DNA from: Rhizophagus clarus
Lineage: Eukaryota; Glomeromycota; Glomeromycetes; Glomerales; Glomeraceae
Assembly: GCA_015698045.1 (NCBI GenBank)
Contig: BLAL01000182.1
Coordinates: 744,001-808,000, forward strand
Reading direction: 5' to 3'
DNA: 64,000 nucleotides
The notes below the pieces were generated by a model, which was not told the origin of the DNA, did no database searches, and saw only the letters and a program-made list of their open reading frames with translations. This document shows positions 22,874-35,639 of this stretch, one piece after another; position 1 is the stretch's first letter; each line of letters begins with the position of its first letter. The translations under genes and the position numbers were made by a program.

Positions 22874-23293
22874 GTTATTTAATCCCAATTGAGTTCGAAG
22901 AATACTTGCAAAACAAAAAGAATAAATCACATGGTTCTATGAGAGAACTCCTTTTTTCTTTTTATTTTTTGTAAGAGAGAGAGAATTATTATTTTTTTTT
23001 TTTGTATGTGATGAATGTTCTATTTTTTTTTTTTTTTTTTGTTTCTGCTTAATGTTTTCTTTTTTTAAAAAAAAAAAACTTAAATCTTACAAGAAAATAT
23101 TTTCATATAATTCCTTAATTCTAAACACGTTTAAAAAATTTCTATAATTTTTTCTATAACATATTTTTTTTTTTTTTTTTAAAAAAAAAAAAACGTTTTT
23201 TTTCCCTTAATTTTTCTTCTTTTATTCCACTCAGGCAATCAATCCATCTGCGATCCAAGAATTGATTCCCAAAATCATTCAACTTTTTTAAAT

Positions 23294-24515
23294 TTAATCT
23301 TCTTCAAAATTATTACTTAATTTACCAATTTTCGAATATTTTTGAATAGCATTTCTAGTGAATAAACCAGACATGGACATAGTAATAGATTTATAATTAC
23401 TGCCAAATTCCAATCTGAAAACCATATTAGGAAAGACAGTTTCTAAATATTTTCTAATATCCTCATAAAAATGATTAACGATACAATAACCATTCAAACT
23501 AAATTCAATTAATTTAGCACCACCACCATTACAATTATTACAATTATTACAACGTCTATTATATCCTGAACAATTAATTGAAGAGCAAGAACGATTAGAA
23601 CATTGAGCTTGCATAGATTGTATTAAAAAACATTCCATAGGAGAACCATCACGAAAGAAGGTAATAGAAACACGATCAATTAATTTTGCAATAGCGGTAC
23701 ATATTAAATCTTCAATAGAATAAGTAAATTCATCCAATAAAGCACCACCAGCCTTTTGAGCTATTGGTAAAGGGGAAGTGAACGGAATACCGAAATAAGA
23801 AAATTCTTGTTCCAATTCGGGTAAAGAAGTATAAGGAGGATATATTGGAGGGGAAGAAGAATGAGAACAAGGATGACGACGACGTAATACTTGATTATTA
23901 ATATTATTATTAATATTATTATTAGTATTATTAGAAGTAGAAGGTTGAGTAGGAGTTGAAGTTGAACCATTATTTATTATCCCAGATAAAGCAGCCAAAG
24001 CGCCAGTAGGTACAATAGCATTATTATGATCTGCATGTGTACCATTATTATTAACAGAATTAATTGATGAAATTGTAGTTGTAGAAGAATTTGAAGTAGT
24101 ATTCTCAAAAGGTAATTCAGGAGAAGGACGCCAAACAATATTTCCAGTACGATAATATTCCATAATATAATGAAAAGCATGACCATTTCTATCAATGAAA
24201 TATTCATTTCCATTCACAGGATGTAACATTGCTTGATTTCTTGGATGAAACATTGTACCCAAGAAAGTTTTTGGATGAGCTGTTAATGTAGAACGATAAG
24301 TTTCATACTACCGGGGAAAATAAAAATGGGTTAATTTGATTACGAGAAATATTTTTTAAAATAAGAAAAGAGACTAAAATAATTCATTTATCTTTCTTTA
24401 CCTTGATACCACCTACGTTAAGAACGATACGTTCATCAATGAATTGGTCAAGTTGGTCACCAATCACAGTATTATCAACAGAATCATCCTTCAAACTTAC
24501 GTTTTTTTCTCCCAT
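23294..24515 (-). CDS. BTB/POZ (potassium-channel tetramerisation, T1) domain protein
   Basis: Exon 1 (24515-24402) and exon 2 (24307-23294) join in phase to give about 375 residues. The junction forms the T1/BTB core: RIVLNVGGIK | YETYRSTLTAHPKTFLGTMF, followed by NGNEYFIDRNGHAFHYIMEY and YRTGNI. This is the KCTD-type fold that mediates oligomerisation and often adapts substrates to Cullin-3 E3 ligases. After the domain comes a low-complexity Asn/Thr/Ser linker (about residues 130-180), then a second conserved region (LPELEQEFSYFGIP...) and a Cys-rich stretch (CSNRSCSSINC, CNNCNNCNGGG) that might bind metal. The C-terminus is ordinary globular sequence ending FEED. No transmembrane segment is visible, so it is not a channel itself. 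The start is the ATG at 24515, just downstream of AT-rich microsatellites. Partners are inferred from the family only. Confidence 0.88.
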
Positions 24516-24766
24516 ATTTAAAAAACACAGTTTTTTTTTCTTTTTGAAAATGATATTTTTTTTCGAAAAAAAAATAAAAAAAAAATCTACAAGAAAAAAA
24601 AAAAACCAAAAATAAAATACAAAGGAATAAAAAAAGGAAATAAAAAGAAAAAAAAATCTACAAAAAAAGAAAAGAAAAAAAAGTATGTATATAATGTATA
24701 AAAAAAAAATAAATAAATAAATAAATATAAATAAATAAATAATACTCTAGATAATAATGTCTAATA

Positions 24767-24800
<34 letters not shown>

Positions 24801-27800
24801 GTAATAGTAATATATATATATATATATATGATACAAATCTTTTTCTAAAAAGAAGAAAAGAGAAAATGTGAAAAAAAACGGAACAAAAGGGGGTTTATAT
24901 AGGGATTTCTCTCTAAATTAATTTTTTTTCTTTCCGTTGTTTTAATATAATAATTATAAATAATAATTGTTTTTTTTTTTACTTTAAAATTAATTAGTTT
25001 CCTATTTAATAAATCCATGTACCAATAGTTTAGTTGTTTTCAGAAAAAAAAACACGTTTTAAACTTGTACAATTTATATCACATTTTTTTATGTAACACA
25101 TTATTAACCTTAATTTATATTAAATCTATTCATCTATTCGATATATAAATGCAAACCCAGCATAAAATATAAAATATATAAAATAAAAATACGAAATAAT
25201 TAAAATTAAATCGTAGACAATTTTTTTTTATAATTAAATTAATTTATGTTTTTTTTAACCACGTCAAAAGTAGGTCATTTCCCATTTCATATAATTGTAT
25301 GAAATAAGGCGCAGCAAATACGATTTTTCAAGTGATTTAATTGGTTCTTTATACCGATGTGATAATGACTAAATTTAAACTAAATTAAGATTTCATTTTT
25401 TTATTTTATTTCTAAAAATCGATGATTAGAACATAGATCTTTATTATCTCTTGTAAAATTTAGTCATTATAATATTATTACCTCATTGAGAATATCATTC
25501 TCATCTTGGGTTGTCCGAATATACTATTTTTAAAAAGCAACAATTTAGAAAGAATATTTTTACCAATAACCTGGATTTTTCAACTAAAAATTTCATTGGT
25601 TCATATTCCAACCAATTTTTACAGATCGGGGAATCATGTGGATCATTTAAAAAAAACTTTATCTCCTATCTCACTTTTAGAAAAAAAAATTTATATATAC
25701 ATATTTTTTTTGATTACACAATGAACCGCCCTAAAAAGAATGAACGAACCCATTAAAGGAAATATATATTTGACAGACTAAAATATCTTTAGTATAACCA
25801 CGCGACAAACCTTAAAAATCGCAAACATTCGGAGTTCGTTATTCCGAATATACTAATTAACAAAAAAAAAAAAATAAAGTTTCGAAGACATTCTTTTTTT
25901 ATTGATTACAAAAAAAAAGTAACACATGACCGATACCCAATTGTTTTGATTATAAGTAAACAATAATAACTTTATTCATTATATTCATTTCATTCCTTTT
26001 TTTTTTTTTTTCTCTTGATAACTTCGAAAATTAGAATTTTTTCATTATTCTAAAATATTTAAAGAACCTTCCAAATAACTAACCTTTGTTTTATTGCGTA
26101 AGATAAAATAAGTACACGTGTTTCTCATATCTCAGGTTGCACAGCAACATTTTCTTGTTACACTACCGCAAAAAAAAGGGACCAAATCGAAAACATGTTC
26201 GGATCAACAGCAAATACGCTATTACACTATTCAGCCAAAAGAATAATGCGTTATTAATACATAATACATTATTAAGCATATGATTTATTAAATCAAGTTA
26301 GCCAACACGACAAATTCTCATACAGGTTATCTTCATAATGTCAACATGCATAATTTATAAGCACATATAAAAATACTGATCATCAATTGGTTATATATAT
26401 TATAAAATTACGTTAAAAAAAAAACCGATTTACGTCAAGTTATATTAAAAAAAAAAAAAAAAATAATAATTTCATCCTTTTCAAAAAAAAAAAAGATCCT
26501 GTCGATTGGATAATCAAAAATATATTTATATACGTAATATTATTTATATATTTTGTAATACTGTCCGAGACGCGAATGTGATGATCAATATTGTATTTTT
26601 TTTTAATTTTTTTTTCAAAAAAAAAAAAAAAAAATCGGAAAATTTCCTATAATCATTTATAATAAAAGTATGATTTACTTGTGAATATCAAATAATCTCA
26701 ATAATCAAATATTGTATTTTTAAAAATATTTCGGAAATTTCCCTTTATTCTTATATAATAAAGTATGATTTACTAATTTACTTGTGAATTTTTCGTAATC
26801 GAAAATAATAACATTTCAACGGAAAGTGACGAAAAATTAACGTAAATATGTTACGGAAATGAATTTACATTTTCGTACATCCCGTCATGCAAAATTATAA
26901 ATTATTCGTATACTTTCCGTAAAATTAACCTATTTATTCCGTCACGCTTGTTCTGAGTCTAGAACGTGGGTCTAGATTTAGAGTCTAAATCGGGCATTGA
27001 TCATTATTAAGATTTTGATTTTCTATCGAAATTTTTTGGTTTTTTTTCTCTTGCCCTTTTTTTTTTTTATTTCACTTATTGTTTTTTTCTTTTTTAGCAT
27101 AATTAAAATTGTCGTACCGATTCTAAGATCAAAATAAGGCTGAAAGAAGAAAAAAATTATGCTGTTACACAGGAAATTAAATCGAATGATAAAATTAATT
27201 TAATTGTTTGTTTGACGTCCAAGAAAAGGAAGGAGTTAAGTTTTACAAACTAAATAAAAACAAACATAATAAAAGGGCAGAATCTAGACGTATGCATTTA
27301 ACCGTGTAATGAATGTATTGTTTACACTGTGCTGTATGTAAGATGTAAGGTGGGGAATGTTAAACAATGTAACCTTTACGGCATTCCATTTCACGTGATG
27401 TTCGTCGTCTATTCAGAAGCAAAAAAAAAAGGTCAAAAAAAAAAAATTTAATATTCTTTTTTTTTTTTAATTTTCTTCCGCTTAAATTAATCCATCGATG
27501 ATAAAAACGCGATCTTTTCCGTTTAAATGTGTTTAATGTTACACGAATTATTGCCGTTAAATGAGATTTCTTTTTAATTAAATGAATAGAAAAAAAAAGG
27601 ATTTATATAATTCTTTAAAGAAAAATATTTCTAATTTATTTCAAAGTAAGAAATGTAAACATTTGTTTGAAAGAAAGAGTAAAGTGAAAAGGAGAATAAA
27701 AGTAAAAAAAAAAAGAAACTAAAAGAGAAAGGAATATCATAAACCGCTTTTTTTTTTCTAGCTATTCTGATCAGATATTTCATTTAAAAATATATATATA

Positions 27801-28270
27801 TATATATATTATATTCAAATATTCTTTGATGAACGAGTTTCCGACTTATCGTTTTTGAACTATTGTTTATAAGCTATTTATTTATCTTTCTCCTTTCATT
27901 TTATGATCCGTCAGAGGTATAATAATTATCTTTTATCTATTATACTGTAACATCCTTTTCCCGCCAATGGATAGTTACCAATAAAAAATAAAAGACTTTT
28001 TTTTTTTTTTTTTGAAGATCTAAAAAAAAGGGAAAATTTTGTTAGTTTTAAGAATTTAAAGGAATATGTGCAGAAAAAGATTGTGAAATACCTAAATACT
28101 TCAAGAATCTTCCAAACGAAAAAAAAATAAAGATAAATTCTTTTCAAAAAAAGAAAAAAAAAAGAAAAAAGAAAAGAAATAAATCTAATGATTAATTATT
28201 TAAATTTTTTTTCGAATTGTTTTTTCTGCCAATTTTTTCCATTTCATTTTATTATTTTATATATTATTAG

Positions 28271-28301
<31 letters not shown>

Positions 28302-28499
28302 TCGATTAGTTAATGTTTTCTTTAAATAAATTGAGAAAAAAAAATCTAACTTCGAAATAAATATTATCTTACCAAAAAAGAACTTTTTTTTTTTTTGAAA
28401 ATTATAGATTATTGAATTTTTAAATTTTGAATAATTAATTATTATTGAAAACAAACGCTTCGCTCCAGAGATTAATACAAATAATCGGTATTAACTCTC

Positions 28500-28650
28500 T
28501 TAAAAGATGGTTATCTGCTAGTCACTTTTGACCCTTGTGGGGCAGGAAGGGCCCGCACAATCGTCGCAAGGATAGCGGGAACAAGAACCACCAAGAGGAA
28601 GCTTAAGAATTACTGTTTTTGGGTGGTGAAGAAAAACAGTCTAAATTTAT
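28500..28650. other. GC-richer island, possible noncoding RNA or exon relic
   Basis: GACCCTTGTGGGGCAGGAAG and GGCCCGCACAATCGTCGCAA stand out sharply from the surroundings. It ends in a clean hairpin ACTGTTTTT ... AAAAACAGT (about 28611-28640). No frame on either strand is open across it. It does not match U1, U6 or SRP RNA as far as I can tell by eye. Confidence 0.35.
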
Positions 28651-30839
28651 GATTTCATTCAATTTATATTTTTTTTTTTCTTCTGTGAGTTTTCTATGGA
28701 AATTTTTTTTTTGTTCTCATTTCTAAGCCTGTGCCTCATAATTTTTTTTTTTTTTATTAGAAGCCTCACAAAACCCAAAAAAAAAAAAAATTTTTTTAAG
28801 TTAAAAATAATGTATTTTTTTTTTTTTATATATATTACTCTTTTCTCATCAAAAAAAAAGATGGCTTGTAAATTCCAATTTTGGAATGTTCATTTGTTTG
28901 GATTATTTGGCTGAGACTTTGGTGACACGATAACAAGAAAAACAAACATCTTAATTTAGTTTTAATCAAACTTTATTATTTGGGCTTTTGGGTTATTAAT
29001 TTTTCACTCTTGACTTTTTAAAGGAATGCTGAATGAGTTAATTATCTATTGAGGCTTTGAAGTTTTTCGAAGGCTGTGAAAAGAAAACCCAACAAACAGA
29101 TCATTCCACGTTTATTAAAAAAAAAATGTATTTTGAATTCACGGCTGAGATAAATTGCAATCAGGATTTTTACTATTTATTGCTTAGTCGATGGCTGAGA
29201 CCTTTCATTTAATAAGGAAACCAATTATTTTCTTTTTAAGAAAGAAAAAAAAATGATTTATTATTACAAAGGGCTTTTTCTATTATGTAAAAAAAAAATG
29301 AGATAATTAAATGAATGTTTTGGCTGGTGCAATGAAATAATAAATATGGCGAGGATGGGGCGTGACAAGGCTGGTGAATTATGGCTGAGATCTTATTGAA
29401 ATTTTTTTTTTTAAAAGAAAAGTTATGAAGATACGAAGAAAAGGCTTGGGCCTTGGAAAAGAGGAGGTAGATCACGTTAATCGAAAAATTTTCAATTTTT
29501 TTTTTGAGGCTTGGATATGAAAAAGTCGATCTTTTTAAACAAGACGTGTAAATTACAACGTGATCGCAAATCTTTACAATTTTTGTAATAATTTCAGGCT
29601 TGGAAATTGTGGCCGAGTCAAAATAATGATTATGATTTTCTATTTTCTTTGATTTTCTTTTATTCCCGTTCCGTTTTAATATATTTGGTATTGGTAGATA
29701 TTTTAAAGTTATCTGAAAATTGTCAACAAATAAACCAAATTCGGATTATACCTTATAATTCAATCCGTTTTTAAAAGAACGGTTATTTACTTTAATTCTC
29801 AAGTCCCGAATGAAGGCTTAGTCGGTAAAATAATAAAAAGACTTTTTTTAAAAATTATTATTAAAATGATTACGATATGAATAAATGGAATAAATGAATT
29901 CCGGACTTCTTAATACCGAGGTGAATAATTTGAATAATTGAATTTTTACCGTAAAATCATTTTTAATTCGTTTTAACGAGGCTTAGAAAACGATGAAAAT
30001 ATTTGTTTGTTTTCACGATACCAAATAGAATCAAGTTTATTCACTTTTTTTTTTTTTTAGAGACAAATGCTTTAAAAATTTTACTCAGCCCGGTGTTACA
30101 AGCCATAACTATATATGTCAAACATGTCAAACATTTCACAGCCAATCAATCCTTATCTTTTAGTGATTCCGCATTTTTATTTAATGTATTATTAATTACG
30201 ATTTTTTAAATTTTTTGTGGCTTGCATGGCATGATCGACAATCTTTTTAATAAGGCGTATTCACGAGCTCAAAAAAAACGTGTGAATTTTTTCATCATTT
30301 GAGAAGGAAAAAAAAGAAATGAATTACTAATTTAAGTATTCGGTGCTTATCTAAAAATCTTTCCATATAAAGATTTTGTGGGGTAATTCAAGGTGATCAA
30401 CAATATGATCAACAATAATTAAATTAAAATTATTATTACGATGTCTTCCGTTCATTAACTTGTTTGAATCTTTTTGTCAGAAATATGATATCATGTTACG
30501 TGTTCAAAAAAAAAAAAAATCTCTTCTTTTTTTCTGATTTTGATTCTTCGGATTCAAGATTTCGAAAACTTTAAAAAATTTTTTTTTGGACAAAACTTAT
30601 TCGTTACGTACATCGTTACGTACATCGTAATCGTAATGTAAAAAAAAAAGAGATTCATATAGATTTCCAATTTTAACAAAATCTCGTTCAATTCAAATTC
30701 AACAAATTACACGAAATTTACCAGTTATTTTTTTTTTAAAAAAAGGGTAACTTGTTGTTAATTATGATCATGATTTTTTGTTCAAATAATTTTTTATAAA
30801 CTTGACACAAATAATACTGATCAATTTTTTTTTTCCAAT

Positions 30840-30940
30840 AAATAATATATAAATATATAAGTACATAAGTATAAGTACATAAATATATAAGTACAAGTAT
30901 ATAAATATATAAGTACATGAATATAATACTGTAATAGTAA
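30840..30940 (+). repeat. Short minisatellite of AAGTA(T/C)ATAAATATAT units
   Basis: Units such as AATATATAAGTACATAAGTA and TAAGTACAAGTATATAAATA recur about six times in ~100 bp. Confidence 0.7.
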
Positions 30941-31369
30941 ATAATATAAATATAAGCCACTATCTAATAAATTCTTTATAAAATCCTTTGTAAGGTTCTT
31001 TGTAATAACAAATATTTGTGTCATATGGTATGTATGAGTTATTATGATAATGAAAAAAAAAAAACAATTCTCTGAGAATAACTAATCTGAAATTCCTGAA
31101 ATTCCTGATCGAATTTTAAAAAAGGTATTTATTTTTGAAACGTGTAAATGTGTAATATATACTATACATATATCTATCCATTTATAACGTGATTTTAGAT
31201 TGGATAATCGTAAAAATGTTTACGCGAAACATTACTTAAGCTATCAAAGTTGCACGAACAGTTGTAAACAATACTCTTGTAAATATTGTTTATATGTTAA
31301 TAATTAAAAAAAAAAAGTTATCAATAACAGGTAAAGATAGATTGATGAAGATACCAATAAGAAATGATA

Positions 31370-32210
31370 AATAATACTATTAATACTATGTATACACCAA
31401 TGAACTAATTCTAAAAAAATGATTGAAATGGTAAATAATTCTATTAGTACTATGTATAATACACTAATACCAATGAATTTCTACAACAAATACTAAAATC
31501 CAAATTGAAATGGTAAATAATTCTATTAATACTATTACTAATGAACTTCTATAACAAAATACTAGATCCTAATAAAAATCCAAATTGAAATGGTAAATAA
31601 TCCTATTAATACTATGTATACACCAATGAATTTCTACAATAAATAAATTGAAATGGTAAATAATCCTATTAATACTATGTATACACCAATGAATTTCTAC
31701 AATAAATAAATTGAAATGATAAATAATCTTATTAATACTATGTATACACCAATGAATTTCTATAATAAATAAATTGAAATGATAAATAATCTTATTAATA
31801 CTATGTATACACCAAATCACCAATGCATCTCTATAATAAAATACTTGATCCCAATAATAATCCAAATTGAAATAGTAAATAATCCTATTAATACTATGTA
31901 TACACCAAATCACCAATGTATCTCTATAATAAAATACTTGATTCCAATAAAAATCCAAATTAAAATGATAAATAATCCTATTAATACTATGTATATACCA
32001 AATTGCCAATGCATCTCTATAATAAAATGCTTGATTCCAATAAAAATCCAAATTAAAATGATAAATAATCCTATTAATACTATGTATACACCAATAAATT
32101 ACTACAACAAATACTAAAATCCAAATTGAAATGTTCTATTATACTATGTATACACCAATAAATTACTACAAGAAAATTTATTTTTATGTATACACCAATG
32201 AATTTTTCTA
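31370..32210 (-). repeat. Tandem/dispersed array with ACTATGTATACACCAATGAA core, about 11 copies
   Basis: The block AATAATCCTATTAATACTAT followed by GTATACACCAATGAATTTCT and (A)CAATAAATAAATTGAAATG is repeated, with period about 62 bp in the middle (31650-31800) and about 115 bp from 31800 on where an ACTTGATCCCAATAAAAATC segment is added. On the minus strand one frame remains open and reads as repeated IHSIN(R/K)IIYHFNL units. It lies at the 3' end of the kinase gene, whose last visible exon runs into it. Confidence 0.9.
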
Positions 32211-32439
32211 TTGTATTATTAGATTTCAATCTAATTAATTGTTTACTATTATCCCACCAGGTGTATTTTAAATTTTGTTTAAACTTTAGGTTTGTGTAAT
32301 ATTTTGTATATAGTATATTTACTACTTGTTGTAAATAATTAAAGTTAACCAAAAGATATATGAAAGTTGTAAATTTACATATATAAACATATGAAATATT
32401 AGTTCTACTATCTGATATTATCTTGTTAATATCAAATTC

Positions 32440-33997
32440 CAATTCTTTTGTTAAATTATTTAAAAAAAAAAAATGTATATATATAAATAAATAATATGTA
32501 AAAATAAATTACAATTATACAAATAAAAAAATATTTACCACTTTCATCTTCTGATGATATCATCATTTTATTATCTTCAGATAAATCATTTCTTTTGTCT
32601 TTTTAATAAATAATTAATTAATAAACAATTAACTATTAATATTAATGTTATAAAATTTAAAAAAATTAATTTAAATAAATAATTACCATTAAAAGGCGTA
32701 TTGTTATAATTTTGATAATAATAAAATGGATCTGAAAAATTTGTAATAAACAATTAATAAAATTCATATTTTAAATAGATTGTATAAATAACTTACCTGA
32801 TTCTAAAGATTTTGAAGTAAGGACCTGACTTCTTGTATATATTGCGGATTTTATCATATTACTTAAAGGTCTACTCTTATATATTGCTCCTGAATTAGTA
32901 GTTATTAAAGGTATAATATCTGGTAATGGCATAATTTCTGTTGGGTTTTCAAGCTCACTTAATTTGATATACTCTAATTCTTTTAAAATACTACTAGCTG
33001 TTGGCCTTTTATTCGGATCAGAATGCCAACATTTTTTCATCAGGTCAACATAACCTTTAGGTATGTTTGTAGTAAAAGCTGGAGGTCGAAGACCATCACA
33101 AATATTAATAATAAGATCTATATTATGATTTTGATCCCAAAATGGTCGTCTACCTGTCATAAATTCCCACATAATTATGCCAAAGCTATATATATCTGAA
33201 GCTGTAGTATATTTGTATCCTTGAAAAATTTCTGGAGCAACATATGGAATAATGCCATAAATCTCATCATTATTATCTGTTGCAGTTGAAGATTTACTTA
33301 TTCCTAAATCACATATAATTGCGGATGTTGTACTATTATAAAGGATATTTCCACTATGAAAATCTCGATGAATAATATTTGCATCATGAATATATTTTAA
33401 TCCATTTAAAATAGAAATTAGCATAATCAACTTTTTGTACCAAGAATAATTAAAGTGCTTCGTTAAGTAATGTCTCAAGTTACCAAAAGGATAATAATCC
33501 ATAATTATCATAAAATCTTTCGTTTTAGGATCTTGAGTGATCCCGTAATAATTGATAATACAAACATTATAAAAATTAAGATGTTTACTGATACCATATT
33601 TTTTTGATAAACGTGAACAATAATCAGAAACCATCTTAAGCTTTAATTTAATATATATTAATATAAGTTTCTTATAGGTATAATTTGACATAAAAATACT
33701 ATACTATACCTCATTTAAATCCTTAGACGTGACATTTTTAGAATTATTGATGTTTTTGAGAGCAACTGTTTTACGTTTGGTGTTACGTTTTTTATCATCC
33801 CGGATAACCCAAGTGGCTTTATATATTTTACTAAATCCCCCCTCAGCAAAAAATTCTATGTTTTCAAATTGGTCATAGGAAACAAACTCCATCCTTCCGG
33901 TTTCTAGATAATTATGTTTTTGCGTATATTTAATGAAATTATCCACAACTTTATTTCCACTCAATTTATAATTTCGTTTTTTATTGAGGTATTTCAT
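32440..33997 (-). CDS. TKL-type protein kinase (intact copy)
   Basis: Exons 33997-33710, 33670-32797, 32731-32687, 32598-32539 and one starting at 32444 join in phase. Exon 1 carries the N-lobe: glycine-rich loop FAEGGFSKIYKATW and the ATP-anchoring lysine in VALK. Exon 2 holds the rest: MIIMDYYPFGNL hinge, catalytic loop IIHRDFHSGNIL (HRD Asp and Asn present), magnesium motif as DLG (CDLGIS) rather than DFG, PYVAPEIF activation-segment end, and SDIYSFGIIMWEFMTGRRPF. These mark a Ser/Thr kinase of the TKL group, a family greatly expanded in Rhizophagus. The C-terminal tail is acidic (SEDNKMMISSEDES). The last exon reads from LEFDINKIISDSRTN into the repeat array and its true end is uncertain; it stays open to 32080. 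Substrate unknown. A damaged near-identical copy lies 3 kb upstream. Confidence 0.92.
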
Positions 33998-33999
33998 TT

Positions 34000-35630
34000 T
34001 AACTGCTAATTTAAATATTTTATTTATTTGGTTAAGACAAATTAGAACGTTAGGTGTATATATACATATTTCATATTTCGGTATTACTTTACTTGTCCAA
34101 TCTTTTTTTTTTCCGATTATTTATCAATAAGGATAATGAAATTTGGAAATCATAATGTTACACGAGTCGGAAATAATTCATTTAATTCACAATCAACCAT
34201 AATGATTATAATGACGAAATATTATTGGATTATTTCATTGAAAGATTCTAATCCAAATTAGAATTTTGATTTATCATTTACAAATACGCCAAAAAAAGTC
34301 AATAAACAATCGAATTTACCTTAATTAATTCAATTTCGACAAATCTAGACATAATATTAAATAAACTTAATATTGTAATATTGTAATTAAAGTTAAAATA
34401 TTATACGCTACCTAAAAAAAAAAAAATATGACATCAACCAAATCGGGAAAGAACATTTAAATTTCCTTTTTTATTTCCTCTAGTTTATTCGTTTAATAAT
34501 GCTGCTGCATGATTGTCTTTGAGCAATTATTAAAAGCTTACGTAACGATTGATGATGACAGGAGACTTACCGAAAAAAAGCTTGAGTTGAATCGTGCTTG
34601 CGATAAAATATTTCTAAAATTGGTCATTAGATTGGTCATTAAAAATTGCCCGTTGTTTAATTCGTGATATTCGTGATCCCAGTTAGAGATAAACAAAATA
34701 AACTGCAGATCAGCCAATCTAACTTTACATATCCAAATTACTATTTACTAATTGATTTGCGAATGGGATTTTATTACTGACTGTACTTTTCGAGCAAAGT
34801 AAATTAAACTTTATTTATATTATTTAAACTAAATATCTTAAAATATGCTAATTCGAAACAATCTTTTACTTCTATAGAAAGAAAATATAAAATCAAACCG
34901 ATCTATCACACTTTATCATCGAAACTTTACTTCTATCCAAATTAGCTATTTATGCTGTAAAGATTAAAAAATCATGCACAGTAAATTAAAAAAAAAAAAG
35001 AGTTGATATAATGTTGCATGATAAAACAGATATGAAAAAAAGAACAAGGTATATACTATATCGATATTTAATTGATTCGAGTGCGTTTAAATTTGGTTAA
35101 CATTATAATGACAATGACTCAGGTTAAAACGACTTAATAATAGAATAAAATGTAATTATAATTTGTTAATAATTAAGTTATTGATACATAATAATTATAA
35201 TTTTAAAAAAAAGTAACAGTAAAATATAAATAAATAATATAATATTATGCAATTTATTAAAAAAGTAAAAATAGTTATCGGGTGGAAGGGTGGAAGGATA
35301 TTAAATCATCTGAGATGCGAAGCACCTGATATCCATTCACCAAATAATTTGAGGATATTCTATAACATATTTGGTTAGTTTATCAATATACCTGTTATTA
35401 CTAATTTTAATCCCGTATTATTTTAATTTTAATATTAAATTTTCAGTCTTATTAAAAAAATCTTTAATTAATCCCATATTATTAATATCCAGTTTCCATT
35501 TTTATATTAAATCATCTAAGATAAATAAGATAGTAAGATTAAATGTAAATATTTACCATTTCTCTTATCTTCAAGCAATATCTTCATTTATTATTTTAAA
35601 ATAATCTTTTTTTATTTTATTTTATTAAAT
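34000..35630. other. Intergenic DNA between the two kinase copies
   Basis: AT-rich, with no gene recognised. Promoter of the intact kinase lies in the first few hundred bases after 33997. The frame at 35371-35604 is Leu/Ile/Phe-rich and unsupported. The copies diverge right after their start codons, so the duplication did not include a long promoter segment. Confidence 0.6.
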
Positions 35631-35639
35631 AAATAGTTG

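Larger units (their letters stand above)
20573..23293. other. AT-rich intergenic DNA downstream of the BTB gene
   Basis: Frames at 20798-21320 are Phe/Leu/Ser-rich translations of poly-T-rich DNA and not convincing genes. The interval holds a MITE-like element (21823-22024), an isolated pogo-like end (CAGTCAACCTTCTCTATAGT near 22210) and a possible orphan exon (22706-22873). Long poly(T) tracts sit at 22990-23180. Confidence 0.55.
24516..31360. other. Seven-kilobase gene-poor AT-rich interval
   Basis: Contains microsatellites (TAA)n at about 24767-24800 and (AT)n at about 24812-24828, poly(A)/poly(T) tracts, a GC-richer island at 28500-28625, and a stretch (28686-30240) where GGCT(GAG/TGG) motifs recur. 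The open frames here are Phe/Lys-rich by-products of homopolymers. I find no splice-compatible coding chain. Confidence 0.5.

Noticed and set aside
23761-24213. Other-frame Leu/Ile-rich membrane-like frames within the BTB gene
   Set aside because: They are shadows of the Asn-rich linker (AAT/ATT codons) of the BTB protein.
28540-28590. U6 snRNA similarity (CGCAAGGAT motif)
   Set aside because: Only this short motif agrees; the conserved ACAGAGA box and 5' hairpin of U6 are absent.
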